A DNA stretch of 64,000 nucleotides from NORP240 sp942492445 (GCA_942492445.1 CALOEW010000002.1:1-64000), one strand, 5' to 3'; positions 47,316 to 57,258 are shown, counted from the stretch's first letter. Translations and numbers: made by a program. Notes: a model not told the origin generated them from the sequence alone.

Positions 47316-48689
47316 ATGCAAGCGGTTATTTCACTCCTGAAGAATTCCTTTATTCGGCTTCTAATTCCTTGTCTTTTATTGTTATTTTCAAGCTACTCCC
47401 ATGCTCATGACATCCCCTCGCGGGTTACTGTCTACGCCTTTGTCAAACCCCAGGGCAATCAGCTCAATGTTCTGTTGCGGGTTCCGATGGAGGCCCTGGG
47501 GGAGATAGTCTTTCCCACACCGGGCCCCGGGTACCTGGTGATTTCCGAGGCGGAATTCGAATTAATGGATGCCGCGAGGGTTTATGTCACTGAATCTATT
47601 TCGTTTTTTGAAAATGGTGTGGAACTGCAAGACAAGAATCTGGAGCGGGTAAGAGTATCCCTGCCGTCCAACCGTTCGTTCAGCAGTTACGATGAAGCTT
47701 ATGCCAATACCCTGAGTCCGCCCCTGGACGACGAAGTCAACCTGTTCTGGCGCCAGGGAATGCTGGACATGTACGTGACTTACCCGATCACCTCGGAACA
47801 GTCGGATTTCTCTGTGGATCCGCAATTGGGAACGCTCTCCGACCAGACTACCACGGTACTCCGTTTTCTGCCGGCGAACGGAGGTGAGAGGGTATTCAAC
47901 TACATCGGTAATCCCGGCGAAGTGATACTTGATCCGCGCTGGTTCCAGGCGGTTTATCGCTTTGTGGCCATGGGATTCACCCACATTCTTGAAGGCCTGG
48001 ATCACCTGCTGTTTCTGTTCTGTCTGGTCATCCCCCTGCGCAATATTCGCGGGCTGATCCCGGTTGTGACCTCGTTTACCGTGGCCCATTCCATTACTCT
48101 GATCGGTTCGGCATTCGGGCTGTCGCCTGGCACTTTATGGTTTCCGCCCCTGATAGAAACCCTGATCGCCCTGTCCATAGTCTATATGGCCTTCGAAAAT
48201 ATCGTCGGAGCCAGATTATCGCACCGCTGGATTGTCACATTCGGATTCGGGCTGATTCACGGCTTCGGCTTTGCATTTCTGTTCAGCGATACGCTTCAAT
48301 TCGCCGGTGGGCACCTGTTTTCCTCACTGCTCGCTTTCAATGTCGGCGTGGAACTGGGGCAACTGACAATTCTGCTGTTGGTGATCCCGCTGTTGAACCT
48401 GTTTTTTCGTTACCTGGTTTCGGAACGCATGGGGACCATTCTGTTGTCGGCCCTAATTGCGCACAGCGCCTGGCACTGGATGTTGGAGCGGGGCTCCCTG
48501 CTGCGGCAGTACCAGTTCCAGATGCCGGTGCTGGATGCCCAGTTCTTCGCCGGTCTGATGCGCTGGGGCATGCTGGCAATCATTGCGGCGGCGGCGGTCT
48601 GGGGTATGTATGAACTGTTCCGGCGCCTGGGTTCCGTGTCGCCGGTCATTGGCTCCGATCCGGTGGGTAAGAAACTGGAACCCCGCTAG
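47316..48689 (+). CDS. HupE/UreJ-2-type membrane protein
   Basis: 457 residues: signal peptide (1-30), a periplasmic beta-rich domain (about 31-205, VYAFVKPQGNQLNVLLRVPM), then about seven helices with family histidine motifs GFTHILEGLDHLLFLF (around 218-235), FTVAHSITLIG and FGLIHGFGFAFLF. HupE/UreJ relatives are metal (Ni or Co) permease-like; the long periplasmic extension marks the HupE/UreJ_2 subgroup found away from hydrogenases. No hydrogenase or urease genes are near, so the ion is unknown. It stands alone between two propeller genes. Confidence 0.85.
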   Translation: MQAVISLLKNSFIRLLIPCLLLLFSSYSHAHDIPSRVTVYAFVKPQGNQLNVLLRVPMEALGEIVFPTPGPGYLVISEAEFELMDAARVYVTESISFFENGVELQDKNLERVRVSLPSNRSFSSYDEAYANTLSPPLDDEVNLFWRQGMLDMYVTYPITSEQSDFSVDPQLGTLSDQTTTVLRFLPANGGERVFNYIGNPGEVILDPRWFQAVYRFVAMGFTHILEGLDHLLFLFCLVIPLRNIRGLIPVVTSFTVAHSITLIGSAFGLSPGTLWFPPLIETLIALSIVYMAFENIVGARLSHRWIVTFGFGLIHGFGFAFLFSDTLQFAGGHLFSSLLAFNVGVELGQLTILLLVIPLLNLFFRYLVSERMGTILLSALIAHSAWHWMLERGSLLRQYQFQMPVLDAQFFAGLMRWGMLAIIAAAAVWGMYELFRRLGSVSPVIGSDPVGKKLEPR

Positions 48690-48875
48690 GCCGGGTAACC
48701 GATACAACCGGCGTACCCTGGCGGTGGATACCGGCAGCGACGTGATAACAAGGTCTCAGTGACTGTCGCAGTATCCGCCTGTAACCGGAAAAGTATCGAC
48801 GGGCGGGCTGGGTGTTAGTTCCGGAGCGATCCGCCGCGCCATGAGCCCCGACAGCAGCGCGCAATTACCAACCGG

Positions 48876-49925
48876 TTACCGTTGCAGCTGGTATTTTCTC
48901 AGTTTGCGTTGCGCCACTTCCGCCCCGTAAACATTGCCGTCCTCATCGGCTGTCACGCCTTCGGCCACGCTGGTGCCGCGGGCGGCGCCGGTATTGGGGT
49001 CAGGAATAAAGGCGCTGACAAAACCGTCGACTGCGCTGCCAATGCGAATGCCCCGGTACCAGCCGGGATTGCGCCCGGGGCCAGTGTTGGACTCCGAATC
49101 AGCGGAGTAAAGTCTGTCGTCTGCGTCAATATACAGGCCGCTGGGTCGACCGAACTGGGTCCAGGTGTCGATGTGATTGCCGTCCTGGTCGAAAATCTGC
49201 AGGCGGCTGTTGCCCCTGTCGGCGACGAAAAGCCTCCCCTGGGAGTCCATGGCCAGGGCATGGGGAACCCGAATTTCACCGTCTTCGGCACCGGTTCCGC
49301 CCCATTCCATCAGGTATTCACCCTCGCTGTTGTACTTGACTATGCGGTTGTTACCGTCGGCGGAATGGCCGTCGGCAACGAAAATGTCACCATTGGGTGC
49401 CACCAGGACATCATTGGGCTGGTCGAAGATATGGTTTCCTTTACCGGGCAGGCCGGGTTGTCCCAGGCTCATTAGCAATTCGCCCTGGGCACTGAACTTG
49501 TGTACCTGATGGCCCTTGCCACGGAGATCGTCACCCCGGGCATCGGCAATCCACACATTTCCCTCCGGGTCCACGTGAATACCGTGAGGCCAGACGATCA
49601 GACCGGCACCAAAGCTGCGAACCACCTCGCCGTCGGGATCGATAAGTAACACCGGATCGATTTCCGGGGTGTCCAGGCAATTGCCGTTTCCTCCACAACG
49701 CTCGGCTGCCCAGATGTAGCCGTCCCCCGCGTAATACACAGTGCTGGTTGCCCCCCAGTCGCGACCGTCGGGCAGAGTGACCCAATCCTGGTTGCCCGGG
49801 TTTACTGTCTGGTACGGATTGGGGATGACATTAGGGTTATTCAGCTGGGCCGCTGCGTGGGTGGTTATCAGGAAAACTGCCGCAAGGCCGGTACTCCAGA
49901 TTCTGATTTTGCTCGAACGAGACAT
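48876..49925 (-). CDS. Exported NHL/PAL-like beta-propeller protein (distant member)
   Basis: 349 residues from ATG 49925 (GGAGGAAAG upstream; the frame extends to 50228 without signal features). Signal peptide to about 24 (THAAAQ). Blades read PHGIHVDPEGNVWIADARG, QPNDVLVAPNGDIFVADGHS, VPHALAMDSQGRLFVADRGN and RPSGLYIDADDRLYSADSES, the last with VAEGVTADEDGNVYGAEVAQ. It is only distantly related to the paralogues at 44-47 kb. Secreted sensor, lyase or binding protein; not determined. Confidence 0.78.
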   Translation of the reverse strand: MSRSSKIRIWSTGLAAVFLITTHAAAQLNNPNVIPNPYQTVNPGNQDWVTLPDGRDWGATSTVYYAGDGYIWAAERCGGNGNCLDTPEIDPVLLIDPDGEVVRSFGAGLIVWPHGIHVDPEGNVWIADARGDDLRGKGHQVHKFSAQGELLMSLGQPGLPGKGNHIFDQPNDVLVAPNGDIFVADGHSADGNNRIVKYNSEGEYLMEWGGTGAEDGEIRVPHALAMDSQGRLFVADRGNSRLQIFDQDGNHIDTWTQFGRPSGLYIDADDRLYSADSESNTGPGRNPGWYRGIRIGSAVDGFVSAFIPDPNTGAARGTSVAEGVTADEDGNVYGAEVAQRKLRKYQLQR

Positions 49926-50320
49926 GGCTTTCCTCCGCGCTATAGTCAGGGAACCTCCGACCGGGGACCGGCTCGCATCGCCGAACCGGGTCAAAGGCCC
50001 CGCAGCTGTTGTCAGGCCGGAGGCTGCCCACTTTACTGGATTCCGGAATAAAAGTCTCTGTGCCTGCAAGGAAGCGCGAGTCAGGCTGCAACGCAGCGAA
50101 TCCCGGCTATCGGACTGGGCCCGTGTCGGCGTGAGGCATGTCCGAAAGGGGTGGTGCGCGGAGACTTGGTGGCAGCCGTATCCGGCACTTTTCAGCACTC
50201 CCTGTCGGGGATCACGCCTGCTGGCCAATAATGATGCGTCATTGCGTTGTGCCGGGCACCATTAACTTGCTATGATTCGTCGGCTGTTTTTCCATAATAA
50301 AAAACCTGGGAGAGCGATTT
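49926..50320. other. Divergent intergenic region
   Basis: 395 bases between the propeller gene and cstA. Promoters for both should lie here; no CRP-like site or RNA element was recognised. Confidence 0.4.
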
Positions 50321-52033
50321 ATGTCCTCGCTTTTTATCATTATCTTTGGACTTGTAGGTTTCGCATTCGGCTGGTTCATCTATTCCAAGTTTATTGCTGA
50401 AAAAATCTATCGGCTCGATCCGAATTACGAAACTCCTGCCCATCGATTGAATGATGGCATCGACTACGTGCCGACCAACAAGTACGTTCTGTGGGGGGCA
50501 CATTTTACCGCGGTTGCGGGTGCTGCTCCGATCGTTGGTCCTGCCATAGCGGTCTATTGGGGCTGGGTGCCGGCGCTGTTGTGGGTGACCCTGGGGTCGA
50601 TATTTTTTGCCGGTGTCCACGATATGGGGGCTCTCTGGGCCAGCACCCGGCACGGAGCGAAGTCCATCGGGGCACTATCCGAAAGTGTCATCGGCAAGCG
50701 GGCAAGGTCGCTGTTCATGGTGGTTATCTTTCTCCTGCTGCTGATGGTCAATGCGGTTTTCGGCAGTATTATTGCCAGTGAAATGGTGGAGTTTCCCACT
50801 TCCGTGTTTCCCGCCTGGGCCGCGATTCCCGTTGCCATCGCCATCGGTGTGCTCATTCGGCGCAAGTACAATCTGTTGCTGATTTCAGCAATCGGTGTTG
50901 CCATCCTATATTTCACCATCTGGGTGGGCAGCGTTGCCCCGATGGCACTTCCGGAAGACATTCCACTGCTTGGTGATAACGGAACCTGGATCGTGGTTCT
51001 GTTCCTGTATGCCGGCATCGCCTCGATGCTTCCTGTATGGCTGTTGCTGCAGCCCCGGGACTACATCAATGGGGCGCAACTGGTCATCGGGCTGCTGGTA
51101 CTGTATTCCGCGGTATTGATCACCGGGCCCGAAATTACCGCTCCGGCGTTCAACCAGAATCTGGCTGCCGGCACGCCTCCGCTGTTTCCGATGTTGTTCG
51201 TGACCATTGCCTGCGGCGCCATATCCGGTTTTCACGGTATCGTCTCCTCGGGTACGAGCTCCAAGCAGATCAGCAACGAAAAAGACGCGCGATTCGTCGG
51301 ATACCTTGGAGCCCTGGGCGAGGGCTCGCTGGCGCTGATCACTATCATCGCGGTAACAGGTTCATTGTACGCGGCAACAGGCGCTGACTGGAGTGCCATC
51401 TACCCCGCGTATAACCAGGGCCCTCCGGCCAGCAAATTTATCGAGGGCGGCGCCGAGCTGATTGCCCAGGGCTGGGGTATGTCACTGACATTTTCCCAGA
51501 CCATGCTCACGGTAATGGTGGTGTTGTTCGCCGGTACCACCATGGACGCGGGATTGCGTCTGCAACGCTACATCATCCAGGAGTGGGGCGACATATACAA
51601 AGTCAGCGCACTTAAGAACAATTACATTGCAACTCTGGTGGCTGTGGGCACATGTCTGTTGCTGGCATTCGGCGCCTCGGTGGAATACCCGGGCGACGGT
51701 GGCAACAGAATATGGCCGATTTTCGGTGCCGGTAATCAGATACTGGCGAGCATGACACTGCTGGTGATTTCCATCTACATAATGAAGCTGAAGCGGAACT
51801 TCCTGCCGACGCTGTTGCCGATGATTTTCGTCATCGTGGTCGCTTTCTGGGCCAGCGGGCTGTCGCTGATCACCTATTTCCAGCAGGCCAACTGGTTACT
51901 GGTGATACTCAGTCTTGCAGTGATGGCAGCCAGTGTTGTCGTCATGCTGGAAGCGCTTTCTGAAATATCCAAGATTCGGAAGGGCGAAGCAAAACTTGAA
52001 GAGGAAGACGCGGTAGGCTCCGGCGGCGACTAG
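50321..52033 (+). CDS. cstA: CstA-family carbon starvation (peptide/pyruvate) transporter
   Basis: 570 residues, about sixteen helices. The conserved CstA blocks are present: KYVLWGAHFTAVAGAAPIVG, GSIFFAGVHDMGALWASTRH, ACGAISGFHGIVSSGTSSKQ and PIFGAGNQILASMTLL. Start ATG 50321 has GGGAGAG upstream. CstA proteins import peptides or pyruvate during carbon limitation; this is a shorter form than E. coli CstA (about 700). A hairpin after the gene at 52196 may end it. An acidic soluble tail (LEEEDAVGSGGD) closes the protein. Confidence 0.88.
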   Translation: MSSLFIIIFGLVGFAFGWFIYSKFIAEKIYRLDPNYETPAHRLNDGIDYVPTNKYVLWGAHFTAVAGAAPIVGPAIAVYWGWVPALLWVTLGSIFFAGVHDMGALWASTRHGAKSIGALSESVIGKRARSLFMVVIFLLLLMVNAVFGSIIASEMVEFPTSVFPAWAAIPVAIAIGVLIRRKYNLLLISAIGVAILYFTIWVGSVAPMALPEDIPLLGDNGTWIVVLFLYAGIASMLPVWLLLQPRDYINGAQLVIGLLVLYSAVLITGPEITAPAFNQNLAAGTPPLFPMLFVTIACGAISGFHGIVSSGTSSKQISNEKDARFVGYLGALGEGSLALITIIAVTGSLYAATGADWSAIYPAYNQGPPASKFIEGGAELIAQGWGMSLTFSQTMLTVMVVLFAGTTMDAGLRLQRYIIQEWGDIYKVSALKNNYIATLVAVGTCLLLAFGASVEYPGDGGNRIWPIFGAGNQILASMTLLVISIYIMKLKRNFLPTLLPMIFVIVVAFWASGLSLITYFQQANWLLVILSLAVMAASVVVMLEALSEISKIRKGEAKLEEEDAVGSGGD

Positions 52034-52387
52034 GGTTTCCGGTCCGGAGATTACCGTCCAGTTTCCGATCGTGAGCCACCGCCACCATGGTCGCTGACTG
52101 GCAGGGCCGTAAGTGACGAGCGGGTGAGTCTGGCCGCCACCCTGCGGGCCGGATTCGGGGCTGTCGAGTCCAGAGAAGTAGCTGAAAAACTGAATGAAGG
52201 GAGCAACGGGGTACCGCGCTCCCTTCTGTGCCTTAAGGGCAGGATTGTCATCGCAAGCGGACTTCTGGCCCTCTCCTGACAGTCTCGCCCATCAAGGGTG
52301 CCCATGGGGCAGCAACAATCCGGGCAGGAATCTCAGCGAGACCATTGGCCCTTCCGCGTGAAAAGATTATCGACCTCTGATCCACCC
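52034..52387. other. Intergenic region before birA
   Basis: 354 bases containing the 52196 hairpin. An in-frame GTG at 52298 could extend BirA by 30 residues but lacks a ribosome-binding site and family similarity. Confidence 0.45.
52196..52226 (+). terminator. Hairpin after cstA (possible terminator)
   Basis: Arms GAAGGGAGC and GCTCCCTTC around AACGGGGTACCGC. The following TGTGCC is poor in T, so it may be a weak or Rho-assisted terminator. Confidence 0.5.
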
Positions 52388-53383
52388 ATGTCCCCAGCCC
52401 AGCACACAGTCCTCGAGATTCTGTCCGACGGCCATTGGCACCGACGCCAGGAATTGCTTGCCATTGCGGGTCTCTCCAGCGACGACCTGTCTTTGGAGAC
52501 GGACCGGCTCGAAGCTCAGGGGCTGGATATCGAGCGCCATACCTCGCTCGGTCTGAGGTTGAAGGAGCCGCTGATTCTGTTGCAGCGGAGCCGCATACAG
52601 TCGGCGCTAAGCCCGACGCTGCTCAATTCACTGGTCAGTTTCGAAATCCATCTGACTATTGACTCCACCAACTCACGCGCCATGCGCTGGCTCGCCGATG
52701 GGGGCCGCGGACACGCCCTGTTCCTGGCCGAGAAACAGGAGCAGGGCCGGGGCAGAAGGGGGCGAACCTGGATCAGTCCGTTGGCACGAAATATCTCTCT
52801 GACGCTTGTCTGGCCGGTGCCGGGCCTGCAGTCAGTGCCGGACGGGTTCAGCCTGGTTACCGCATTGAGCGTGGTCGGCGGCTTACAGGCGGCCGGTTTG
52901 CGGGGTCTGGACGGATTACGAGTCAAGTGGCCCAACGACGTCTGGCTTGGTAACGCCAAGCTGGCGGGAATTCTTCTGGAACTTTATGGTCTGCAAGCCG
53001 GAACAGGGCACGTGATAATCGGCATCGGGATCAACGTCCAACTTTCTGATAGCGCCCGTCAGGGAATTTATCAGCCTGTGACCGACCTGCGCTCTCAGGG
53101 CAATACAGAGATCGACCGGAATGTGGTGGTCACTGCCATTCTGACATGTCTTGAACAGAACCTTGGGATCTTGCAGACATCGGGGTTCGAGCCTTTCCGC
53201 GAGCAGTGGCTTGAACTGGACGCCCTGTACGACCAGCCGGTAGAACTGATCGGCGGTAATCAGCGCCTGATCGGCGTGGCAAAGGGAGTCGGCGCTACCG
53301 GCGCACTGATCCTTCAGACTGACAAGGGTGAACGACAGATCAGCGGTGGCGAAGTGACTCCCTCGCTGCGTGTGCTGGGGTAG
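52388..53383 (+). CDS. birA: Biotin operon repressor / biotin-protein ligase BirA
   Basis: 331 residues from ATG 52388. An N-terminal winged helix (HTVLEILSDGHWHRRQELLA, LSLETDRLEAQGLDI) binds DNA. The catalytic domain has the biotin/AMP loop EKQEQGRGRRGRTWIS and LRVKWPNDVWLGNAKLAGIL, then a C-terminal SH3-like domain. It makes biotinyl-AMP, biotinylates acetyl-CoA carboxylase and represses biotin genes. It lies directly before coaX, the normal gammaproteobacterial order. The last codons are followed by an imperfect repeat (GGCGAAGTGACTCCCT at about 53349 and 53384). Confidence 0.95.
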   Translation: MSPAQHTVLEILSDGHWHRRQELLAIAGLSSDDLSLETDRLEAQGLDIERHTSLGLRLKEPLILLQRSRIQSALSPTLLNSLVSFEIHLTIDSTNSRAMRWLADGGRGHALFLAEKQEQGRGRRGRTWISPLARNISLTLVWPVPGLQSVPDGFSLVTALSVVGGLQAAGLRGLDGLRVKWPNDVWLGNAKLAGILLELYGLQAGTGHVIIGIGINVQLSDSARQGIYQPVTDLRSQGNTEIDRNVVVTAILTCLEQNLGILQTSGFEPFREQWLELDALYDQPVELIGGNQRLIGVAKGVGATGALILQTDKGERQISGGEVTPSLRVLG

Positions 53384-53447
53384 GCGAAGTGACTCCCTTG
53401 TCAAAAGGCGCAACGCGGCCAGGGGTCTTGGCTGGCACGCCCTCCGG

Positions 53448-53544
53448 GAGCCTGCATAAAGCGCTGTAGCAGCGTTGCGACCCTTGGAAATACAACCAGT
53501 ATTCCCTGCGGATCGCGCCTCACTACAGCGCTTTATGCAGGCTC
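53448..53544. repeat. 22-bp perfect inverted repeat, possible miniature element
   Basis: Arms GAGCCTGCATAAAGCGCTGT+AG (53448-53469) and its exact complement (53523-53544), with a 53-base loop holding a smaller GGAAATAC..GTATTCC hairpin. Arms of 22 matching bases in the birA-coaX gap suggest a MITE-like or RNA-processing element. No coding capacity. Confidence 0.8.
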
Positions 53545-53598
53545 TGAAATACAACGAATTAACCGGACAGGACACTAGTTGCTGATGGATTCGTATCG

Positions 53599-54336
53599 AT
53601 GATTCTGGAACTGGATATTGGCAATACGCGGACCAAGTGGCGTGTGGTAGATGGTATCGGGACGGTCATTGCCAGAGGTGTAGCCGAACACCTTCAGCAA
53701 TTGCTCGATGACACTGTCGGCGCTCTGCACATGGAGCGCGTGCGAATTGCCTGTGTTCGCCCTGGAGATTACCTGGAGAAACTGGTTCGGGAACTGGAGC
53801 TTCATCGGCGTCTGCCGGTTGCAATTGCGCGGGTCCTGCGGCACTGGCAGGGCGTCAAAGTTGCCTACCCGGATTTGAGTAAACTGGGGGTTGACCGCTG
53901 GCTTGCCATGCTTGCGGCCTATCGGCAGTCCGGGAAAGCGGTGATCGTTGTGGATTGCGGCACTGCCATGACCGTCGACCTGCTGAATGACATTGGTGAT
54001 CACCTGGGAGGTTATATCGTTCCCGGCCTGAGCCTGGCGTCAGCAGCACTGCCCGGGGCCACAGCGATCAGGCTTGAAGGTGTGCCGCATTGGGGTACCG
54101 AACCGGGGAACTGCACCGAGGAAGCAATCTATCATGGTGTCATGGTCATGTTGACCGGGTTGCTGGAAAAGGTTGTTGCCCACCAGTCCCTGGGGGTAGC
54201 AGACGGCAAGGTGCCGGTAATTTATCTGACTGGTGGCGATGCGCCGCTGATTCGCCGATTTTTGAATCTGGAACGCGTGGAAATTCACGACTCACCGGAA
54301 CTGGTATTCGACGGCCTGGCGGTTGCTTTACCCTGA
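53599..54336 (+). CDS. coaX: Type III pantothenate kinase
   Basis: 245 residues, ASKHA fold. LELDIGNTRTKWRVVDG (phosphate 1), VDRWLAMLAAYRQSGKAVIVVDCGTAMTVDLL and GGYIVPGLSLASAAL are the CoaX signatures. It phosphorylates pantothenate for CoA synthesis using a monovalent cation. It follows birA as usual; the inverted repeat sits between. Start ATG 53599. Confidence 0.95.
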   Translation: MILELDIGNTRTKWRVVDGIGTVIARGVAEHLQQLLDDTVGALHMERVRIACVRPGDYLEKLVRELELHRRLPVAIARVLRHWQGVKVAYPDLSKLGVDRWLAMLAAYRQSGKAVIVVDCGTAMTVDLLNDIGDHLGGYIVPGLSLASAALPGATAIRLEGVPHWGTEPGNCTEEAIYHGVMVMLTGLLEKVVAHQSLGVADGKVPVIYLTGGDAPLIRRFLNLERVEIHDSPELVFDGLAVALP

Positions 54337-54470
54337 ATCGGGTACGGGGTATCGGATGCAGGGACTGATCCCGGACCAATAACCAGGGAGGCCGGAATTA
54401 CTGGGCTGGCGGATACCGGGTCAGGTCCGGAAGCAGGACCCTGGCAGAAAGGAAAATCTCTGTGAAACGA

Positions 54471-54499
54471 TTGCACAAGACCCGCAATTCCCCTAAAAT
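54471..54499 (+). promoter_or_regulatory. Sigma-70 promoter of the tRNA-tuf operon
   Basis: TTGCAC (54471-54476), a 17-bp spacer, and TAAAAT (54494-54499), followed by a GC-rich discriminator (GCCGCG), about 50 bp before tRNA-Tyr. The discriminator type is that of stringently controlled stable-RNA promoters. Confidence 0.8.
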
Positions 54500-54551
54500 G
54501 CCGCGTTTGAATCAGAGGGCCAATGGAAATTACTCCGAGGGAGCTCTGCTG

Positions 54552-54635
54552 GGAGGGGTTCCCGAGTGGCCAAAGGGATCAGACTGTAAATCTGACGCGC
54601 AAGCTTCGGTGGTTCGAATCCACCCCCCTCCACCA
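54552..54635 (+). tRNA. tRNA-Tyr (GTA)
   Basis: 84 bases with acceptor GGAGGGG/CCCCTCC, discriminator A and encoded CCA; anticodon GTA in ACTGTAAATCT; long variable arm as in bacterial tRNA-Tyr; T loop GGTTCGAATCC. Confidence 0.96.
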
Positions 54636-54668
54636 TCTAGAAAAGCCGTGAATGGTGGTTTCTAGAAG

Positions 54669-54742
54669 GCGGGTATAGTTCAGAGGTAGAACTCCAGCCT
54701 TCCAAGCTGGTCGCGCGGGTTCGATTCCCGCTACCCGCTCCA
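54669..54742 (+). tRNA. tRNA-Gly (TCC)
   Basis: 74 bases with acceptor GCGGGTA/TACCCGC, anticodon loop CTTCCAA (TCC), T arm GGGTTCGATTCCC and encoded CCA. Confidence 0.96.
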
Positions 54743-54852
54743 TCTTTCTGGTAGATTAGAGCGAAAACAGGAAAACAGAAGCAGGAACAGAGAGTGAATC
54801 AGCATACCTTGCGGACCCTGATCATCCGCTCGGCTTGATTTTCGAGGGGTTG

Positions 54853-54928
54853 GCTCGCATAGCTCAGGCGGTAGAGCACTTCATTGGTAATGAAGAGGTC
54901 TCCGGTTCGATTCCGGATGTGAGCACCA
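54853..54928 (+). tRNA. tRNA-Thr (GGT)
   Basis: 76 bases with acceptor GCTCGCA/TGTGAGC (one G-T pair), anticodon loop TTGGTAA (GGT), T arm CCGGTTCGATTCCGG and encoded CCA. Confidence 0.96.
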
Positions 54929-55231
54929 TTCCGCAACCCCGCTGACAGGCTGTTTGCGATACAGAGTTTCGATTTGGAATGTAACGGCAGGACCGTGAAC
55001 CGCACAAGGGTTGATCCGCTGGTCAATAGAGCAATAACTTCAAACGGATACGTCAATGAGTTCAGGCAGGGTCGAGCGACGGTCCGGGCCGGTGGGCTGA
55101 TGCGGCAAGCCGGCCCCCGGGTAGATTTTCATCCGCCGCGTAGATCGTGGCATAGGACGGCAGTAAAACTCGCAGACAGCTGTAGAACTCTGTTCACAGC
55201 TTAAAGAAGGTAAAGGTAGAGGCAGTCAAAA
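54929..55231. other. Leader of tuf, no gene
   Basis: 303 bases between tRNA-Thr and tuf; tuf is probably cotranscribed with the tRNAs. A purine-rich ribosome-binding region (AAAGAAGGTAAAGGTAGAGG) precedes the start. No structured leader was identified. Confidence 0.5.
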
Positions 55232-56422
55232 ATGGCGAAGGAAAAATTTGAAAGAACCAAAGTACACGTAAACGTTGGCACGATTGGTCACGTTGACCAT
55301 GGTAAGACGACGTTGACGGCGGCGTTGACGAAGGTCTGCGCGGAGGCATACGGTGGTAGTGCGAGAGCCTTTGATCAGATTGACAATGCGCCGGAAGAGC
55401 GTGAGCGGGGGATTACGATCGCGACTTCGCACGTGGAATACGACTCGCCGAACCGTCACTATGCGCACGTTGACTGCCCGGGGCACGCTGATTACGTCAA
55501 GAACATGATTACCGGTGCGGCGCAGATGGACGGAGCGATCCTGGTCGTGTCGGCGGCGGACGGCCCGATGCCGCAGACGCGTGAGCACATATTGCTGTCG
55601 CGTCAGGTTGGAGTGCCGTACATTGTGGTGTACATGAACAAGGCGGACATGGTTGACGACGAAGAGTTGCTGGAGCTGGTTGAAATGGAGGTTCGGGAGC
55701 TGCTGGACAGCTACGAATTTCCTGGAGATGACACGCCGATCATTATTGGTTCAGCCCTGAAGGCGCTGGAAGGTGATACGTCGGACATAGGTGTGCCGTC
55801 GGTACTGAAGCTGGTGGAGACGCTGGACACGTACATCCCGGAGCCGGAGCGTGATATCGACAAGCCGTTTCTGATGCCGATAGAGGATGTGTTTTCGATA
55901 TCCGGTCGGGGTACGGTGGTAACCGGCCGTGTAGAGCGCGGAATAGTGAAGGTAGGCGACGAGATTGAGATCGTTGGCCTGAAGGACACTACCAAGACGA
56001 CCTGTACGGGAGTTGAGATGTTCCGCAAGCTGCTGGACGAAGGGCGTGCTGGAGAGAACGTGGGAGTGCTGCTGCGTGGGACCAAGCGCGAGGAAGTGGA
56101 GCGGGGCCAGGTACTGGCGAAGCCGGGGACGATTACGCCGCACACGAAGTTTGAGTCGGAAGTGTACATTCTGAGCAAGGACGAAGGAGGCCGGCATACG
56201 CCGTTCTTCAAGGGCTACCGGCCGCAGTTTTACTTTCGGACCACGGATGTGACGGGATCTGTAGAATTGCCTGAAGGGGTTGAGATGGTCATGCCGGGTG
56301 ACAACGTGAAGATGGAAGTGACGCTGATAGCCCCGATTGCGATGGATGAAGGTCTGCGCTTCGCGATCCGGGAAGGCGGCCGTACGGTCGGCGCCGGTGT
56401 GGTAGCCAAGGTCATCGAATAA
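55232..56422 (+). CDS. tuf: Elongation factor Tu
   Basis: 396 residues. GTPase motifs GHVDHGKTT (G1), the [12 protein letters not shown] switch region, [11 protein letters not shown] (G3), NKADMVDD (G4) and GSALKALEG (G5), then two beta-barrels. It brings aminoacyl-tRNA to the ribosome. Codon use is strongly biased, as for a top-expressed gene. Placed after three tRNAs as in tufB of other gammaproteobacteria. Confidence 0.98.
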   Translation: MAKEKFERTKVHVNVGTIGHVDHGKTTLTAALTKVCAEAYGGSARAFDQIDNAPEERERGITIATSHVEYDSPNRHYAHVDCPGHADYVKNMITGAAQMDGAILVVSAADGPMPQTREHILLSRQVGVPYIVVYMNKADMVDDEELLELVEMEVRELLDSYEFPGDDTPIIIGSALKALEGDTSDIGVPSVLKLVETLDTYIPEPERDIDKPFLMPIEDVFSISGRGTVVTGRVERGIVKVGDEIEIVGLKDTTKTTCTGVEMFRKLLDEGRAGENVGVLLRGTKREEVERGQVLAKPGTITPHTKFESEVYILSKDEGGRHTPFFKGYRPQFYFRTTDVTGSVELPEGVEMVMPGDNVKMEVTLIAPIAMDEGLRFAIREGGRTVGAGVVAKVIE

Positions 56423-56446
56423 GCAACGACCGACGCAGGACGATGA

Positions 56447-56474
56447 GCCGAAGCACCTGATCGGGTGTTTCGGC
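56447..56474 (+). terminator. Hairpin after tuf
   Basis: Arms GCCGAAGCACC and GGGTGTTTCGGC around TGATC, 25 bp after the stop. The T run is weak (TTAGTCATC), so it may only partly terminate. Confidence 0.65.
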
Positions 56475-56726
56475 TTAGTCATCTCTAGGTAAAACCGAAT
56501 TCAGGGCGGTGTGTTTATCCCTAAACAGGGTGCATTTATGAGGCGGGCGCTGGTTTTGCGGCAGGAACGGCTGGTAGGCCGTGCCTGGGTGCGGTAATGG
56601 CAGTTACCCGTTGCCTGGCTGGTGATCAGATCAGTCTGGTGAAGCATTGCCACCGCAGTGGTGTTCACAGCGACTGCAAAACGCACTGCCGGAGACACCT
56701 CGCAGTGTCTTGGTTTGAAAAATTTT

Positions 56727-56802
<76 letters not shown>

Positions 56803-56878
56803 GCTTACCAGCTGGCGGACATGCAATACATCAGCGGTCTTCATGGGACTGCGACAGATACAAGGTCACGGGACTTTT

Positions 56879-57247
56879 ATGGCTGAAAAAGTTAACGCGC
56901 AGAGCAAGGGGCTGGACTGGTTGAAGTGGGCCGTGGTCGCGGCTCTTGTTGCCGGTGGTATATACGCCAACTCCTACTTTGCTGCTGAATCGCTTTTGCT
57001 CAGAACTGTCGGTCTGCTTGTACTCGCTGCCATTGCCGGCTGGGTGGCAGTGCAGACCACCAGGGGGCGGGCGTTTCTCAATCTCTGCCTTGAGGCAAGA
57101 GTTGAGATTCGCAAAGTTGTCTGGCCAAGCCGCCAGGAAACCACGCAGACCACAATTGTGGTTCTGGTAGTGGTCTTTGTCGTGGCGTTGATTCTCTGGC
57201 TTCTGGACTGGGGCTTGAACGGAATCGTTTCGGTCATTATCGGTTAG
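56879..57247 (+). CDS. secE: Preprotein translocase subunit SecE
   Basis: 122 residues from ATG 56879 (the upstream ATG 56843 overlaps tRNA-proximal leader and adds 12 unconserved residues). Three helices (WLKWAVVAALVAGGIYANSY, LRTVGLLVLAAIAGWVAV, TIVVLVVVFVVALILWLLDW) and the conserved amphipathic EVRKVVWPSRQET-type segment (VEIRKVVWPSRQETTQT). It is part of SecYEG. Followed 11 bp later by nusG. Confidence 0.95.
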   Translation: MAEKVNAQSKGLDWLKWAVVAALVAGGIYANSYFAAESLLLRTVGLLVLAAIAGWVAVQTTRGRAFLNLCLEARVEIRKVVWPSRQETTQTTIVVLVVVFVVALILWLLDWGLNGIVSVIIG

Positions 57248-57258
57248 AGGGATAGATT

